Positions 1 through 7,086 of a DNA stretch of 7,820 bases are shown piece by piece; positions within the stretch are counted from its first letter, which is position 1; the number at the start of each line of letters is the position of its first letter. The DNA is from an uncultured Clostridium sp. (GTDB taxonomy: Bacteria; Bacillota_A; Clostridia; Lachnospirales; Lachnospiraceae): the NCBI GenBank assembly GCA_945836785.1, contig CAMAMD010000063.1:1-7820 (forward strand). The letters are read 5' to 3'. The translations under genes were made by a program, and so were the position numbers. The notes under the pieces were generated by a model that saw only the letters and a program-made list of their open reading frames with translations, had not been told where the DNA came from and made no database searches.

Positions 1-75
1 ACGGTGAACGCCGTCCTGGCCTCCAGCGGCGATTTTTATAAATTCCATTACAACAGAACAGGGGGATTTATATGA
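1..75 (+). CDS. C-terminal tail of an unidentified upstream gene (partial)
   Basis: Reading from base 1 gives 24 sense codons and a TGA at 73-75. The peptide begins TVNAVLASSGDFYKFHYNR and ends in GGFI. The TGA overlaps the ATG of the cyclase gene at 72 (ATGA arrangement), the usual geometry of translationally coupled genes, and this is the main reason to believe the frame. The stretch is also more GC-rich than what follows, which suits a coding end more than a promoter. I do not recognise the protein family from 24 residues. The alternative is that bases 1-71 are simply a 5' untranslated leader and the frame is open by chance. Confidence 0.4.
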   Translation, partial: TVNAVLASSGDFYKFHYNRTGGFI

Positions 76-1172
76 ATTCATTTATAAAATTACAGGGTGA
101 AGAGCGCAAAGCTTTTCTGCAATCTAAATTTGACTATTACAGAAAGATAAATACATATACTGTTATACTTTCCTGTCTTGCATCGATCACTTACTTCATT
201 TCCGACTGTCAGCTTTTCGGAAGATTTGCCCAGGAGACATTGATACCCCGTTTTTCAATTCTGATTCCGATGATGCTGTTTATATTAATCAATGCAAAAA
301 CACAGGACTATCGCATAATAAGCATTATATCTCAAATAATTGCCCATATGATTATGTGGTGTACAATCTGGTCAATCTATTATCTTCCGATTAAAATCCA
401 TGCAAACGAGGGCTTTATTATCATGCATTTAATTTTCCTTGCCCTTGCTTTTTCCGCACCATTTGAATATTGCACCATATCTCATGTTCTTCTGATTTTT
501 GATATTCTCATTTCCAATCTGTTCAATCACTATGAGAATATTGATATCATGTTGTCTCTCGGCATCCCATGTATACTTGCAATTACTGCGTGCAATTATG
601 TTATGTGCAGTTCATACTATGATAATTATATTATTAGGAAAAAAATGGAGGCATCCTTGGTTATTGATCCCCTGACGGGTGTTTATAACAGAAATATTAT
701 CACCAACATTACCAAAGAAAACCTTTTTACCTTTGTTCGTTCAAAATCAATCAGCGTGCTTATGGTAGATATAGACTGGTTCAAGAACGTAAATGACACT
801 TATGGACATGATAAAGGGGACATTGTCTTGAAAGCGGTTACAACAGTCATCCAAAATTGCACCCGCGGCGGTGATTATACGATACGCTGGGGTGGCGAGG
901 AATTTATTGTCATTATGCCAAACTGCGTCATAAACGAGGCTGCACTGGTAGCAGAAAGAATCCGGAGTCATATTATAGAATACGATAACACAGTATGTCC
1001 GATTACCGTATCTGTCGGCGTTTCCGAATATGACAATGTGAATTACGAAAATTCCATCCATCAGGCCGATAAGGCATTATACGTTGCAAAGCAAACCGGA
1101 CGCAACAAAGTTGTCTGCTATTCCAAGGGTTCTACAACTGACATACTGACATCGACAAAAAATCATTTCTGA
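72..1172 (+). CDS. Membrane-anchored diguanylate cyclase (GGDEF protein)
   Basis: Predicted to make the second messenger cyclic di-GMP from two GTP at the inner face of the membrane. Residues about 29-180 form roughly six hydrophobic segments (near 29-46, 59-73, 82-104, 114-129, 134-150 and 159-179) with no recognisable extracellular sensor domain, so the membrane block itself is probably the input module. The GGDEF domain fills about 195-350: DPLTGVYNR at 199-207, DIDWFK at 233-238 and the active-site signature GGEEF at 274-278, a functional variant of GGDEF. An RxxD inhibitory site (R265, D268) lies exactly five residues before the signature, so product inhibition by c-di-GMP is expected. 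The last 15 or so residues are a short polar tail. The ATG at 72 follows a G-rich ribosome binding site at 61-65 and overlaps the stop of an upstream frame. The signal it senses cannot be told from sequence. No phosphodiesterase (EAL/HD-GYP) gene is visible nearby. Confidence 0.93.
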   Translation: MNSFIKLQGEERKAFLQSKFDYYRKINTYTVILSCLASITYFISDCQLFGRFAQETLIPRFSILIPMMLFILINAKTQDYRIISIISQIIAHMIMWCTIWSIYYLPIKIHANEGFIIMHLIFLALAFSAPFEYCTISHVLLIFDILISNLFNHYENIDIMLSLGIPCILAITACNYVMCSSYYDNYIIRKKMEASLVIDPLTGVYNRNIITNITKENLFTFVRSKSISVLMVDIDWFKNVNDTYGHDKGDIVLKAVTTVIQNCTRGGDYTIRWGGEEFIVIMPNCVINEAALVAERIRSHIIEYDNTVCPITVSVGVSEYDNVNYENSIHQADKALYVAKQTGRNKVVCYSKGSTTDILTSTKNHF

Positions 1173-1192
1173 AAATTGTATTATAATGATTT
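1160..1192 (-). terminator. Possible weak terminator between convergent trxB and cyclase genes
   Basis: An 8-bp AT-only-plus-one-GC inverted repeat (AAATCATT at 1160-1167 and AATGATTT at 1185-1192) encloses a 17-nt loop. Read on the minus strand it runs directly into six T residues (complement of 1157-1162), as an intrinsic terminator for trxB would. The stem is weak and the loop long, and the element overlaps the 3' end of the cyclase gene. Read on the plus strand there is no T tract. It is the only terminator-like structure I can see for either convergent gene. Confidence 0.3.
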
Positions 1193-2089
1193 CAGATATT
1201 CACAAGCTGCCAACGCCGATACAGTCCCATCGGCCGCTGCTGTTGTCAACTGACGAATCGCTTTGGTACGGCAGTCTCCTGCCACAAAAATACCTGAAAC
1301 GCTTGTACGGCACGACTCGTCTGCTACTACAAATCCTTTTTCATCAATCGACACCAATCCCTCAAGATACGCGGTATCCGGCATACTGCCCACAGCAACA
1401 AACAGACCGTCTACAGGTAATTTGTGAATATTTCCCGTTTCATTATCCCGATAACTGATTGATGACACTACATCTGTTCCATTGACGGAAAGCATAGTTG
1501 CTTTTTCAATGATATTTATATTTCCTTTTTGTTTTATTTTTTCCAGTGTGCTGCGTTCCCCTCTAAATGAATCTCTTCTGTGAATCAGGTATACTTTTTT
1601 GCAAAAATCCGACAGATAGAGTGCTTCACTAAATGCAGAATTTCCCCCGCCGGCAACAGCTACCGTCCGGTTGCGATAAAACGTGCCATCACAAGTTGCG
1701 CAGTATGACACCCCGAGTCCTCGGAACTTATCTTCACCCGGTATATCCAGCTTGCGACGTTTCATGCCGGTAGCAATGATGACCGAATGTGCCTGATATT
1801 CCTCTATATTACCCTGCACAACAAAATCCCTATCGACACAGGATATACCATTCACTCTGTCATAAACCAATTTCATTCCAAGCTTATCTGCCTGTTCGTA
1901 CAGTGATGTCGCAAAATCATAACCGGAAATGTGCTGAAATCCCGGATAATTTTCTATATCAGGCGTATTTATGATTTGTCCTCCATAGTTTAGAGCCTCC
2001 AGAACCAGAACCGACTTTCCGGCACGCAAACCATATATAGCAGCCGAAAGTCCTGCCGTACCAGCGCCGATAATACAAATATCTACCAT
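1181..2089 (-). CDS. trxB: Thioredoxin-disulfide reductase (FAD/NADPH)
   Basis: Cytoplasmic flavoenzyme that passes electrons from NADPH through FAD and a redox-active disulfide to thioredoxin. At 302 residues it has the usual length of the low-molecular-weight bacterial type. Visible motifs in order are the N-terminal FAD-binding GAGTAG at 8-13; the catalytic CATC (C130, C133) followed by DG; the second dinucleotide fold GGGNSA at 147-152; HRRDSFR at 170-176, whose arginines are those that contact the NADPH 2'-phosphate and so favour NADPH over ferredoxin-type reduction; and the C-terminal FAD motif GIFVAGDCR at about 266-274, followed by the conserved QLTTAAADG. The ATG at 2089 sits 7 nt after a GGAGGA (complement of 2097-2102). 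That ribosome binding site lies in the 18-bp gap after the trxA stop, so the two genes are almost certainly one transcript and are made together. Its substrate is presumably the adjacent thioredoxin. Confidence 0.96.
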   Translation of the reverse strand: MVDICIIGAGTAGLSAAIYGLRAGKSVLVLEALNYGGQIINTPDIENYPGFQHISGYDFATSLYEQADKLGMKLVYDRVNGISCVDRDFVVQGNIEEYQAHSVIIATGMKRRKLDIPGEDKFRGLGVSYCATCDGTFYRNRTVAVAGGGNSAFSEALYLSDFCKKVYLIHRRDSFRGERSTLEKIKQKGNINIIEKATMLSVNGTDVVSSISYRDNETGNIHKLPVDGLFVAVGSMPDTAYLEGLVSIDEKGFVVADESCRTSVSGIFVAGDCRTKAIRQLTTAAADGTVSALAACEYLKSL

Positions 2090-2107
2090 GTCATCATCCT
2101 CCGGTTT

Positions 2108-2416
2108 TTAATCCAGCAATGCAAGAAGCTCACTCTTCGGCACAGCCCCAACAGATTTTTTATATATCTCTCCGTTCTTAAATACAACTACAAATGGTAT
2201 GCTCATAACCTTATATTGCACAGCAAGATCAGGATTTTCATCCACATTCACCTTACATACAAGCACATCGGTTCTTTCCTCCGCTATTTGTTCCATAATC
2301 GGAGAAAGCATCTTGCATGGCATACACCAGTCTGCCCAGAAATCAACCATCACGGTTCTGTCTGCCTTTAAAACCTTCTGCTCAAACTCCTCTGTTGTAA
2401 TATGTTCTACTGCCAT
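2108..2416 (-). CDS. trxA: Thioredoxin with WCMPC active site
   Basis: Small cytoplasmic dithiol protein of 102 residues, the normal thioredoxin size, that reduces protein disulfides and is itself recycled by the reductase encoded 18 bp downstream. The fold signatures are clear: VDFWADWCMPCK at 24-35 with catalytic C31 and C34, the conserved VNVDENPDLA around 56-65, the cis-proline P74 in SIPF, and FKNGE at 79-83. Two departures from the classic protein are a methionine between the cysteines (CMPC instead of CGPC) and a phenylalanine after the cis-proline where threonine is common. There is also an extra cysteine at 54. The start was moved from the longest frame (ATG at 2446) to the ATG at 2416. 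The latter has a near-perfect AGGAGGA seven bases upstream and gives the family's usual N-terminus, whereas the upstream ATG has no ribosome binding site and adds a charged ten-residue extension not expected in thioredoxins. Confidence 0.95.
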   Translation of the reverse strand: MAVEHITTEEFEQKVLKADRTVMVDFWADWCMPCKMLSPIMEQIAEERTDVLVCKVNVDENPDLAVQYKVMSIPFVVVFKNGEIYKKSVGAVPKSELLALLD

Positions 2417-2423
2417 ATCCGTA

Positions 2424-2430
2424 TCCTCCT
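2424..2430 (-). promoter_or_regulatory. trxA ribosome binding site that fixes its start
   Basis: The minus strand reads AGGAGGA here, 7 nt before the ATG at 2416. It is among the strongest Shine-Dalgarno matches in the window and lies inside the longer open frame that begins at 2446, so it argues directly for the shorter start. Confidence 0.85.
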
Positions 2431-2472
2431 TATTATCATCCTTCATATTTTAAAATTTCATCAGTTTACTTA

Positions 2473-2501
2473 TATATAGCTTTATTTTACGCATTTTGCA
2501 A
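2473..2501 (-). promoter_or_regulatory. Candidate sigma-A-like promoter for trxA-trxB
   Basis: In the 114-bp AT-rich gap between the GTPase-NYN stop and the trxA start, the minus strand carries TTGCAA (2501-2496, 4 of 6 to the -35 consensus), a 17-bp spacer, then TATATA (2478-2473, 4 of 6 to the -10 consensus). Several overlapping TATA-like runs make the exact -10 uncertain. No terminator hairpin was seen upstream, so read-through from the GTPase gene is also possible. Confidence 0.35.
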
Positions 2502-2530
2502 GTATATATACCATATGCTTTCCCATAATG

Positions 2531-5074
2531 CTAATTCAAATCATATTCATCCCGCAGCAAACGTGCAGCTTCCTCAATCACATCCTTAAGCTCTCTTGAT
2601 GATATAATTCGGCCATCCGCACCTCGGACAATCTGTTGTATCATACCATCTGAGGTTGCCACCGTAATTGCATACTTCTCTGCATTTTCATGGACGAATT
2701 TTTCGATATACTGGTCTGCCGTCTCATTTTCCTTTGTGTGCACAACTTTGATATTATCCATCATAACAGTACTTCCGCAATTGCCTTTTACCTTATATCC
2801 GTCAAAGACCAGAATTATCTCATAATCAATCATGCCCTGATAATTAGAAAGTACATGCAGCAGCCTGTCCTTTGCAGAATCGATATTATCCTGTGCAAGA
2901 GCGTGAAGTTCATCCCATGCAAATATCACATTATACCCATCCACCATAAGCAGCTTTGCTCTGTCAGAGCGATACGACTTTACACTGCGATACTCAGTCA
3001 ACGGTGCTTTTTTCTTCTTATATCCGGCATGCTTGTCCTCCCTGCGATTTGCCGCAAAGGTTCTCGCAAATATCGCATCTATCTCATCAAGATCAATCGT
3101 GTAATCAAACTGATTTACCGGACGGCCATATACCGGTCTTATCTCATCCGATGAATTCTCTATATCATCAAATACATGCATATAGTCCGAAACTTCATAC
3201 CATGGCACAATAAAACCTGCCCCATGGGAACAAAACACAGATGATGCCGGGTTTGCAATATCCTGTTCCGGATCATATCCACATCTTGCAATTACCTCCT
3301 GTGGATTATGGCACCGCTCGTACCCACTGAAAGTAACAGATATCGTTCCTGTCCCATGGGTATAAGAATTTAAATTTATCTGATAATCCCGCATGGTTGC
3401 CACCGGTCCCCGTCCGGTTAAAACCGCACGCTCACCAACTATGTCTGGGGGATCCATGACGCCATGCATATTTTCTATATCTGTCATGGCACGACCAACC
3501 ATCTCTGCGGGAATTTCCAGCCTGAAACTGTAATATGGTTCCAGCAATACACTTTCCGCCTGCATCAGTCCCTGTCGAACAGCTCTGTAGGTCGCCTGTC
3601 GGAAATCTCCGCCCTCCGTGTGCTTCTGATGTGCTTTTCCATTTATCAGAGTGATTTTGACATCCGTTAGATAGGAGCCTGTCAGAACACCGATAAAACT
3701 TCGTTCCCTTAAATGTGTCTGAATCAATCGCTGCCAGTTTTTATCCAGAATATCTTCACTGCAGTTTGCAGTAATTTGGATTCCACTTCCGGTTTCTCCC
3801 GGTTCCAGCAAAAGATGCACCTCAGCATAGTGCCTTAAGGGTTCAAAATGTCCCACACCGATAACAGGACTTGCGATTGTTTCCATATATGTAATCGTAC
3901 CCGTATCAAATGATGGTGTAAATCCGAATCTCTTGGCTATAATACCTGTTAAAATCTCAAGTTGTACCTGACCCATCAGCTTTACACCGATTTCTTCTGT
4001 CTGTTCATTCCATGTCACATTAAGCTCCGGTAATTCTTTCTCCAAAAGCTTTATTGACGGATATATCTGTCTGGTATTTACAGTATCAGGCAGAGACATT
4101 TTATAAGTAAGCACAGGTTCTATAAGAAACATGGTTCGCCCCGAATCAAAGCCAATTCCCTGCCCGGCAGCAGAATGTGTAAGTCCCGTCACTGTGCATA
4201 TGATTCCTGCTTCGGCTTCATTGACACTGTCATATCGATTTCCTGTATAGATACGTATTTGATTCACCTTTTCATCCATAACAGTATCTTTCACACGGAG
4301 CATTCCTCCTGTGATTTTCATATGTGTCATCCGGTTTCCAGTCTCATCTCTGGTTATTTTATAGATTCTTGCCCCAAATGTATCAGGATACTCCGGAGAC
4401 TGCATAAAGCGGTCCATAACATCAATCAATGCGTCAATACCCTCTAACCTGAGTGCCGAGCCAAACAGGCACGGAAAAATTTTCCGGCATGTTATCATCT
4501 GGGCTATCTGTTCATCGGAAAGAACTCCATCTTCCAGATACCGTTCCAATATATTTTCATCTGAAGACAAAACAGCCAGCTCCTCCAAAACCTCAGCCGT
4601 CAAGTCAGTAAAATCCACACAACCCTCGAAGATTTCATTTTGCAGAAGCTCCATAATCTTATCCCGTTGATTTCCAGGCTGATCCATCTTATTGACAAAA
4701 ATAAATAAAGGTATATCATATTGTTTCAACAATTTCCACAGTGTTCTCGTATGTCCCTGTATTCCATCCGAAGCGCTGATAACAAGTACAGCATAATCCA
4801 AAACCTGTAAGGTACGCTCCATCTCCGCGGAGAAATCCACGTGTCCCGGTGTATCCAGCCATGTTACATGCAGATGTTCCGTCTCAAAAACAGCCTGTTT
4901 GGAGAATACCGTAATTCCCCGCTCGCGTTCCTGAACATCATGATCCAGCAGCGTGTCACGGTTATCTACCCTGCCCAGATTGCGTATCTCTCCGGTACTA
5001 TATAAAATTGCTTCCGACAGTGTCGTTTTCCCTGCATCAACATGAGCAAGCACGCCCACTACAACATTTTTCAT
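2531..5074 (-). CDS. EF-G/TetM-like ribosomal GTPase fused to a YacP/Rae1-type NYN nuclease domain
   Basis: A single 847-residue chain in two parts. Residues 1 to about 635 match the elongation factor G/ribosomal protection protein family: P-loop AHVDAGKT 10-17, switch I RGIT 52-55, DTPGH 74-78 with the catalytic histidine, NKMD 128-131, a GSA G5 motif near 205-207, then domains II-V, including LLEPYYSF near 510-517. After a charged linker (about 640-703, with four lysines at 686-689) comes a NYN/PIN-like domain to the C-terminus: VDGYN with D712 and N715, VFDGY with D758, ETAD with D787, ATSDG with D809 and a closing SSREL. These are the acidic motifs of YacP/Rae1, which in Bacillus cleaves mRNA in the ribosomal A site. 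TetM proteins are about 640 residues and lack this tail. The domain IV loop reads HQKHTEGGDF (482-491) instead of the YSPVSTP type of TetM/TetO, so drug resistance is doubtful. The start at 5074 gives the family N-terminus (MKNVVVGVLAHVDAGKTTL). An in-frame ATG at 5113 adds 13 residues, and neither start has a good ribosome binding site. I infer a ribosome-surveillance or rescue role. Confidence 0.9.
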   Translation of the reverse strand: MKNVVVGVLAHVDAGKTTLSEAILYSTGEIRNLGRVDNRDTLLDHDVQERERGITVFSKQAVFETEHLHVTWLDTPGHVDFSAEMERTLQVLDYAVLVISASDGIQGHTRTLWKLLKQYDIPLFIFVNKMDQPGNQRDKIMELLQNEIFEGCVDFTDLTAEVLEELAVLSSDENILERYLEDGVLSDEQIAQMITCRKIFPCLFGSALRLEGIDALIDVMDRFMQSPEYPDTFGARIYKITRDETGNRMTHMKITGGMLRVKDTVMDEKVNQIRIYTGNRYDSVNEAEAGIICTVTGLTHSAAGQGIGFDSGRTMFLIEPVLTYKMSLPDTVNTRQIYPSIKLLEKELPELNVTWNEQTEEIGVKLMGQVQLEILTGIIAKRFGFTPSFDTGTITYMETIASPVIGVGHFEPLRHYAEVHLLLEPGETGSGIQITANCSEDILDKNWQRLIQTHLRERSFIGVLTGSYLTDVKITLINGKAHQKHTEGGDFRQATYRAVRQGLMQAESVLLEPYYSFRLEIPAEMVGRAMTDIENMHGVMDPPDIVGERAVLTGRGPVATMRDYQINLNSYTHGTGTISVTFSGYERCHNPQEVIARCGYDPEQDIANPASSVFCSHGAGFIVPWYEVSDYMHVFDDIENSSDEIRPVYGRPVNQFDYTIDLDEIDAIFARTFAANRREDKHAGYKKKKAPLTEYRSVKSYRSDRAKLLMVDGYNVIFAWDELHALAQDNIDSAKDRLLHVLSNYQGMIDYEIILVFDGYKVKGNCGSTVMMDNIKVVHTKENETADQYIEKFVHENAEKYAITVATSDGMIQQIVRGADGRIISSRELKDVIEEAARLLRDEYDLN

Positions 5075-5187
5075 ATGTAAACCATCTCTATCGTTAATTT
5101 TATGTATCGACATAAAAATATTTGTTTCGTTCTTTTAATTTATCATAAAACATATTAAAACACAACATAACACCATAAAACGACATT

Positions 5188-6936
5188 TTACTGTGGAATG
5201 CTGTCTCTCACGCAGAGAGTCCCCCATCCAAGCTGTTCATTCGGCCATGTGACATACCCCGGAAGCGTTCTCGCTCCTTTTATAAGGTAAGCCCGCACCT
5301 TTTCTCCGTATAAATACGGGTCATGATTCTCCACTATTCCCCATTGCATCAGCATGGCTGCTCCGGCCGCTACAAAAGGGGTTGCAAAGGATGTTCCCGA
5401 CACATAAACAAGTCCCCCTCCCGGTATCGGCACATCTATGTCTACTCCCGGAGCGGAAATGTCCGGTTTGACGACACCTCCGACAGTATACCCTCTGCCT
5501 GAAAACGGTGCATACGAAAATGTTTTCGAGTTATAAGCCCCGACGCTGATAACCGTAGATGCGCTTGCCGGTATTGACATGGATGTATCCGGTGTTGAAG
5601 CAAGAAAATGTACATTTGAACTGGTACTGGCCTCAACAGGAAGCCACATATCAAATCTTCCCTCTCTCACACTGCGGGGTAATATCCGCACAGTCCATAT
5701 TCCTTCTCGAATATAGGTTTGCTTTGGAATCATCGATATATATGTTTCCTGATTTCTGTTAATCGGTGTGGGATATCCATGCAAGACCTGAATATACATA
5801 TCAGTTAGTGTGTAAGACATGACCTCCTGATATTTTGAAAAAGGCCCAATCACTTCCCCCGTTGGTGTAATCAGGGATAAATCCACCTCATCCGAATAGC
5901 TGTACCATGCCTGAAGATTAAAAGCCGTCATATATGGCGGCACCTGTATTTCTATATTTTTTTCAATTCCACGTTCAAGCTCCGTACTGATATGCCTTCC
6001 CGTGTTTCCGTCATTTCCCATCCCAACCGCAATTGTAAGACGTGCGATACCTGCCAGGGAATCAAGATATGCCTCTAAAACAGAATTCCCGTTATGATTT
6101 CCATAGTTATTTCCAAAACTTAAGTTAACAACCAACGGACGTTGACGTTCTATCGCAAAACGTACCACATAATCTACCGCAAGCATTAGGGCTGTCGTTC
6201 TCGGAAACCCTCCCTCATCATCCGCATTCAACTTCACAACAATTAAATCTGCATCCGGCACGCAGGCAGTCACAACGCCACTGACGCCGGTTCCGTGTCC
6301 GCTGTTATCATAAGACATGATATTTGCCGACGGATCCTGCAATGCATGTTCTATATCTTCCTTTGTAAAAACAGCACCGATCGTCATACCCTCCGGTGGA
6401 TTTCCCTGTATACTTTGATCCCACAGGCTTAAAATCCTTGAACTGCCATCTGATCGAATAAAAGCCGGATGTCTGATATCAATACCGGAATCGATAACCC
6501 CAACCAACATACCGGTACCGGTCAGATTCCATGGTTCTATCTGAACCAGTCCCATACAGGACTGGTCAAATCCCTGAATATTTCCTGCACGGTAATTACT
6601 TACATACCGTTGATTTTGCAAAGGAGCAATATCATACTGTTCTGCATACAATTGTTTTGGTTTTTCGACAAAAATAATCTGTGGAAAATTTGTGAGTGTT
6701 GCAATATCTTCGCTGCGAATACGAATGATTGCATATCCATTTAATAATTCTGTATATGTAAAATCCAGGGCATTGCTTATATCTTCTATATCTCCCGTAT
6801 ATCTGACAATCAGCTCCCATTCTCGAAATTCTTCATTATATCCCACATTTAAATCCATTGAATTAACGCGCTCATCATAAGGCGTCTGCAAGGCGAGATT
6901 TAATTCTGTGCTCAGCTTCGATTCGTCCATATTCAT
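5188..6936 (-). CDS. CspA/B-like subtilisin-family (S8) serine protease
   Basis: A 582-residue subtilisin of the clostridial Csp group, whose best-known members cleave the pro-form of the spore cortex hydrolase SleC at germination. The catalytic triad is complete: D149 in GVIDSGID, H214 in GHGTGVSG and S516 in SGTSFATP, with oxyanion-hole N308 in GMGNDG. Residues 1 to about 100 look like an N-terminal prodomain, with no signal peptide or membrane segment. Residues about 318-455, between N308 and the serine, form an inserted beta-rich block at the position of the jelly-roll domain known in CspB. The phrase following the aspartate (HPAFIRSDGSSRILSLWDQ) is typical of this group. The ATG at 6936 follows GGAGGA (6946-6941) with a 4-nt gap; a second ATG two codons later is also plausible. 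The gene is divergent from spoIIGA across a region with Spo0A-box matches, but no clear promoter of its own was found. No sleC or second csp gene is in view, so a germination role is inference, and another processing role is possible. Confidence 0.9.
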   Translation of the reverse strand: MNMDESKLSTELNLALQTPYDERVNSMDLNVGYNEEFREWELIVRYTGDIEDISNALDFTYTELLNGYAIIRIRSEDIATLTNFPQIIFVEKPKQLYAEQYDIAPLQNQRYVSNYRAGNIQGFDQSCMGLVQIEPWNLTGTGMLVGVIDSGIDIRHPAFIRSDGSSRILSLWDQSIQGNPPEGMTIGAVFTKEDIEHALQDPSANIMSYDNSGHGTGVSGVVTACVPDADLIVVKLNADDEGGFPRTTALMLAVDYVVRFAIERQRPLVVNLSFGNNYGNHNGNSVLEAYLDSLAGIARLTIAVGMGNDGNTGRHISTELERGIEKNIEIQVPPYMTAFNLQAWYSYSDEVDLSLITPTGEVIGPFSKYQEVMSYTLTDMYIQVLHGYPTPINRNQETYISMIPKQTYIREGIWTVRILPRSVREGRFDMWLPVEASTSSNVHFLASTPDTSMSIPASASTVISVGAYNSKTFSYAPFSGRGYTVGGVVKPDISAPGVDIDVPIPGGGLVYVSGTSFATPFVAAGAAMLMQWGIVENHDPYLYGEKVRAYLIKGARTLPGYVTWPNEQLGWGTLCVRDSIPQ

Positions 6937-6992
6937 ATTGTCCTCCGAAAATAATTCATTATCAACAAAAAATCAACATATCCACAGACTTT

Positions 6993-6999
6993 TGTCGAA
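6993..6999 (+). promoter_or_regulatory. Spo0A box (perfect TGTCGAA)
   Basis: TGTCGAA matches the Spo0A binding consensus at all seven positions and is preceded by TT. It lies about 100 bp upstream of the inferred spoIIGA transcription start, within the divergent region shared with the Csp-like protease gene. Known spoIIG promoters are activated by phosphorylated Spo0A, so its position fits the downstream gene. A 7-base match alone can occur by chance. Confidence 0.55.
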
Positions 7000-7017
7000 T
7001 ATATCGTCACTCAAATA

Positions 7018-7024
7018 TGTCGAT
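7018..7024 (+). promoter_or_regulatory. Second Spo0A-box-like site (TGTCGAT)
   Basis: Six of seven bases match TGTCGAA, in the same orientation and starting 25 bp after the perfect box, so the two would lie on similar faces of the helix roughly two and a half turns apart. A more degenerate candidate (CATCAAA at 7054-7060) sits nearer the promoter. Taken together they resemble the multi-box layout of Spo0A-controlled spoIIG promoters, but only the first box is perfect. Confidence 0.4.
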
Positions 7025-7086
7025 TGCCTGCGAAATTATTAGAAATTGCATTACATCAAACGACGTTTTTTTTAATACAGACCATC

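Noticed and set aside
1..71. c-di-GMP riboswitch upstream of the cyclase
   Set aside because: The visible 71 bases do not contain the GEMM-type conserved core or a paired terminator, and they read as a coding end overlapping the start codon.
2417..2446. Ten-residue N-terminal extension of thioredoxin (start at 2446)
   Set aside because: No ribosome binding site before that ATG, whereas the ATG at 2416 has AGGAGGA at 7 nt and gives the normal thioredoxin length.
2690..3154. 154-codon open frame on the plus strand
   Set aside because: It is antisense inside the GTPase-NYN gene, over the linker and nuclease domain; it has no recognisable motif or convincing ribosome binding site.
2531..5113. 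Straight call as tetracycline resistance protein TetM/O/W
   Set aside because: The GTPase core fits the family, but the drug-site loop differs, a nuclease domain is fused on, and there is no mobile-element or conjugative context.
5114..5187. Terminator or promoter between the protease and GTPase genes
   Set aside because: Only very short AT stems and poor -35/-10 matches were found; not enough to report either as a feature.
6978..6986. DnaA-box-like ATATCCACA
   Set aside because: A single site with one mismatch, no cluster and no replication genes nearby; most likely chance in AT-rich DNA.
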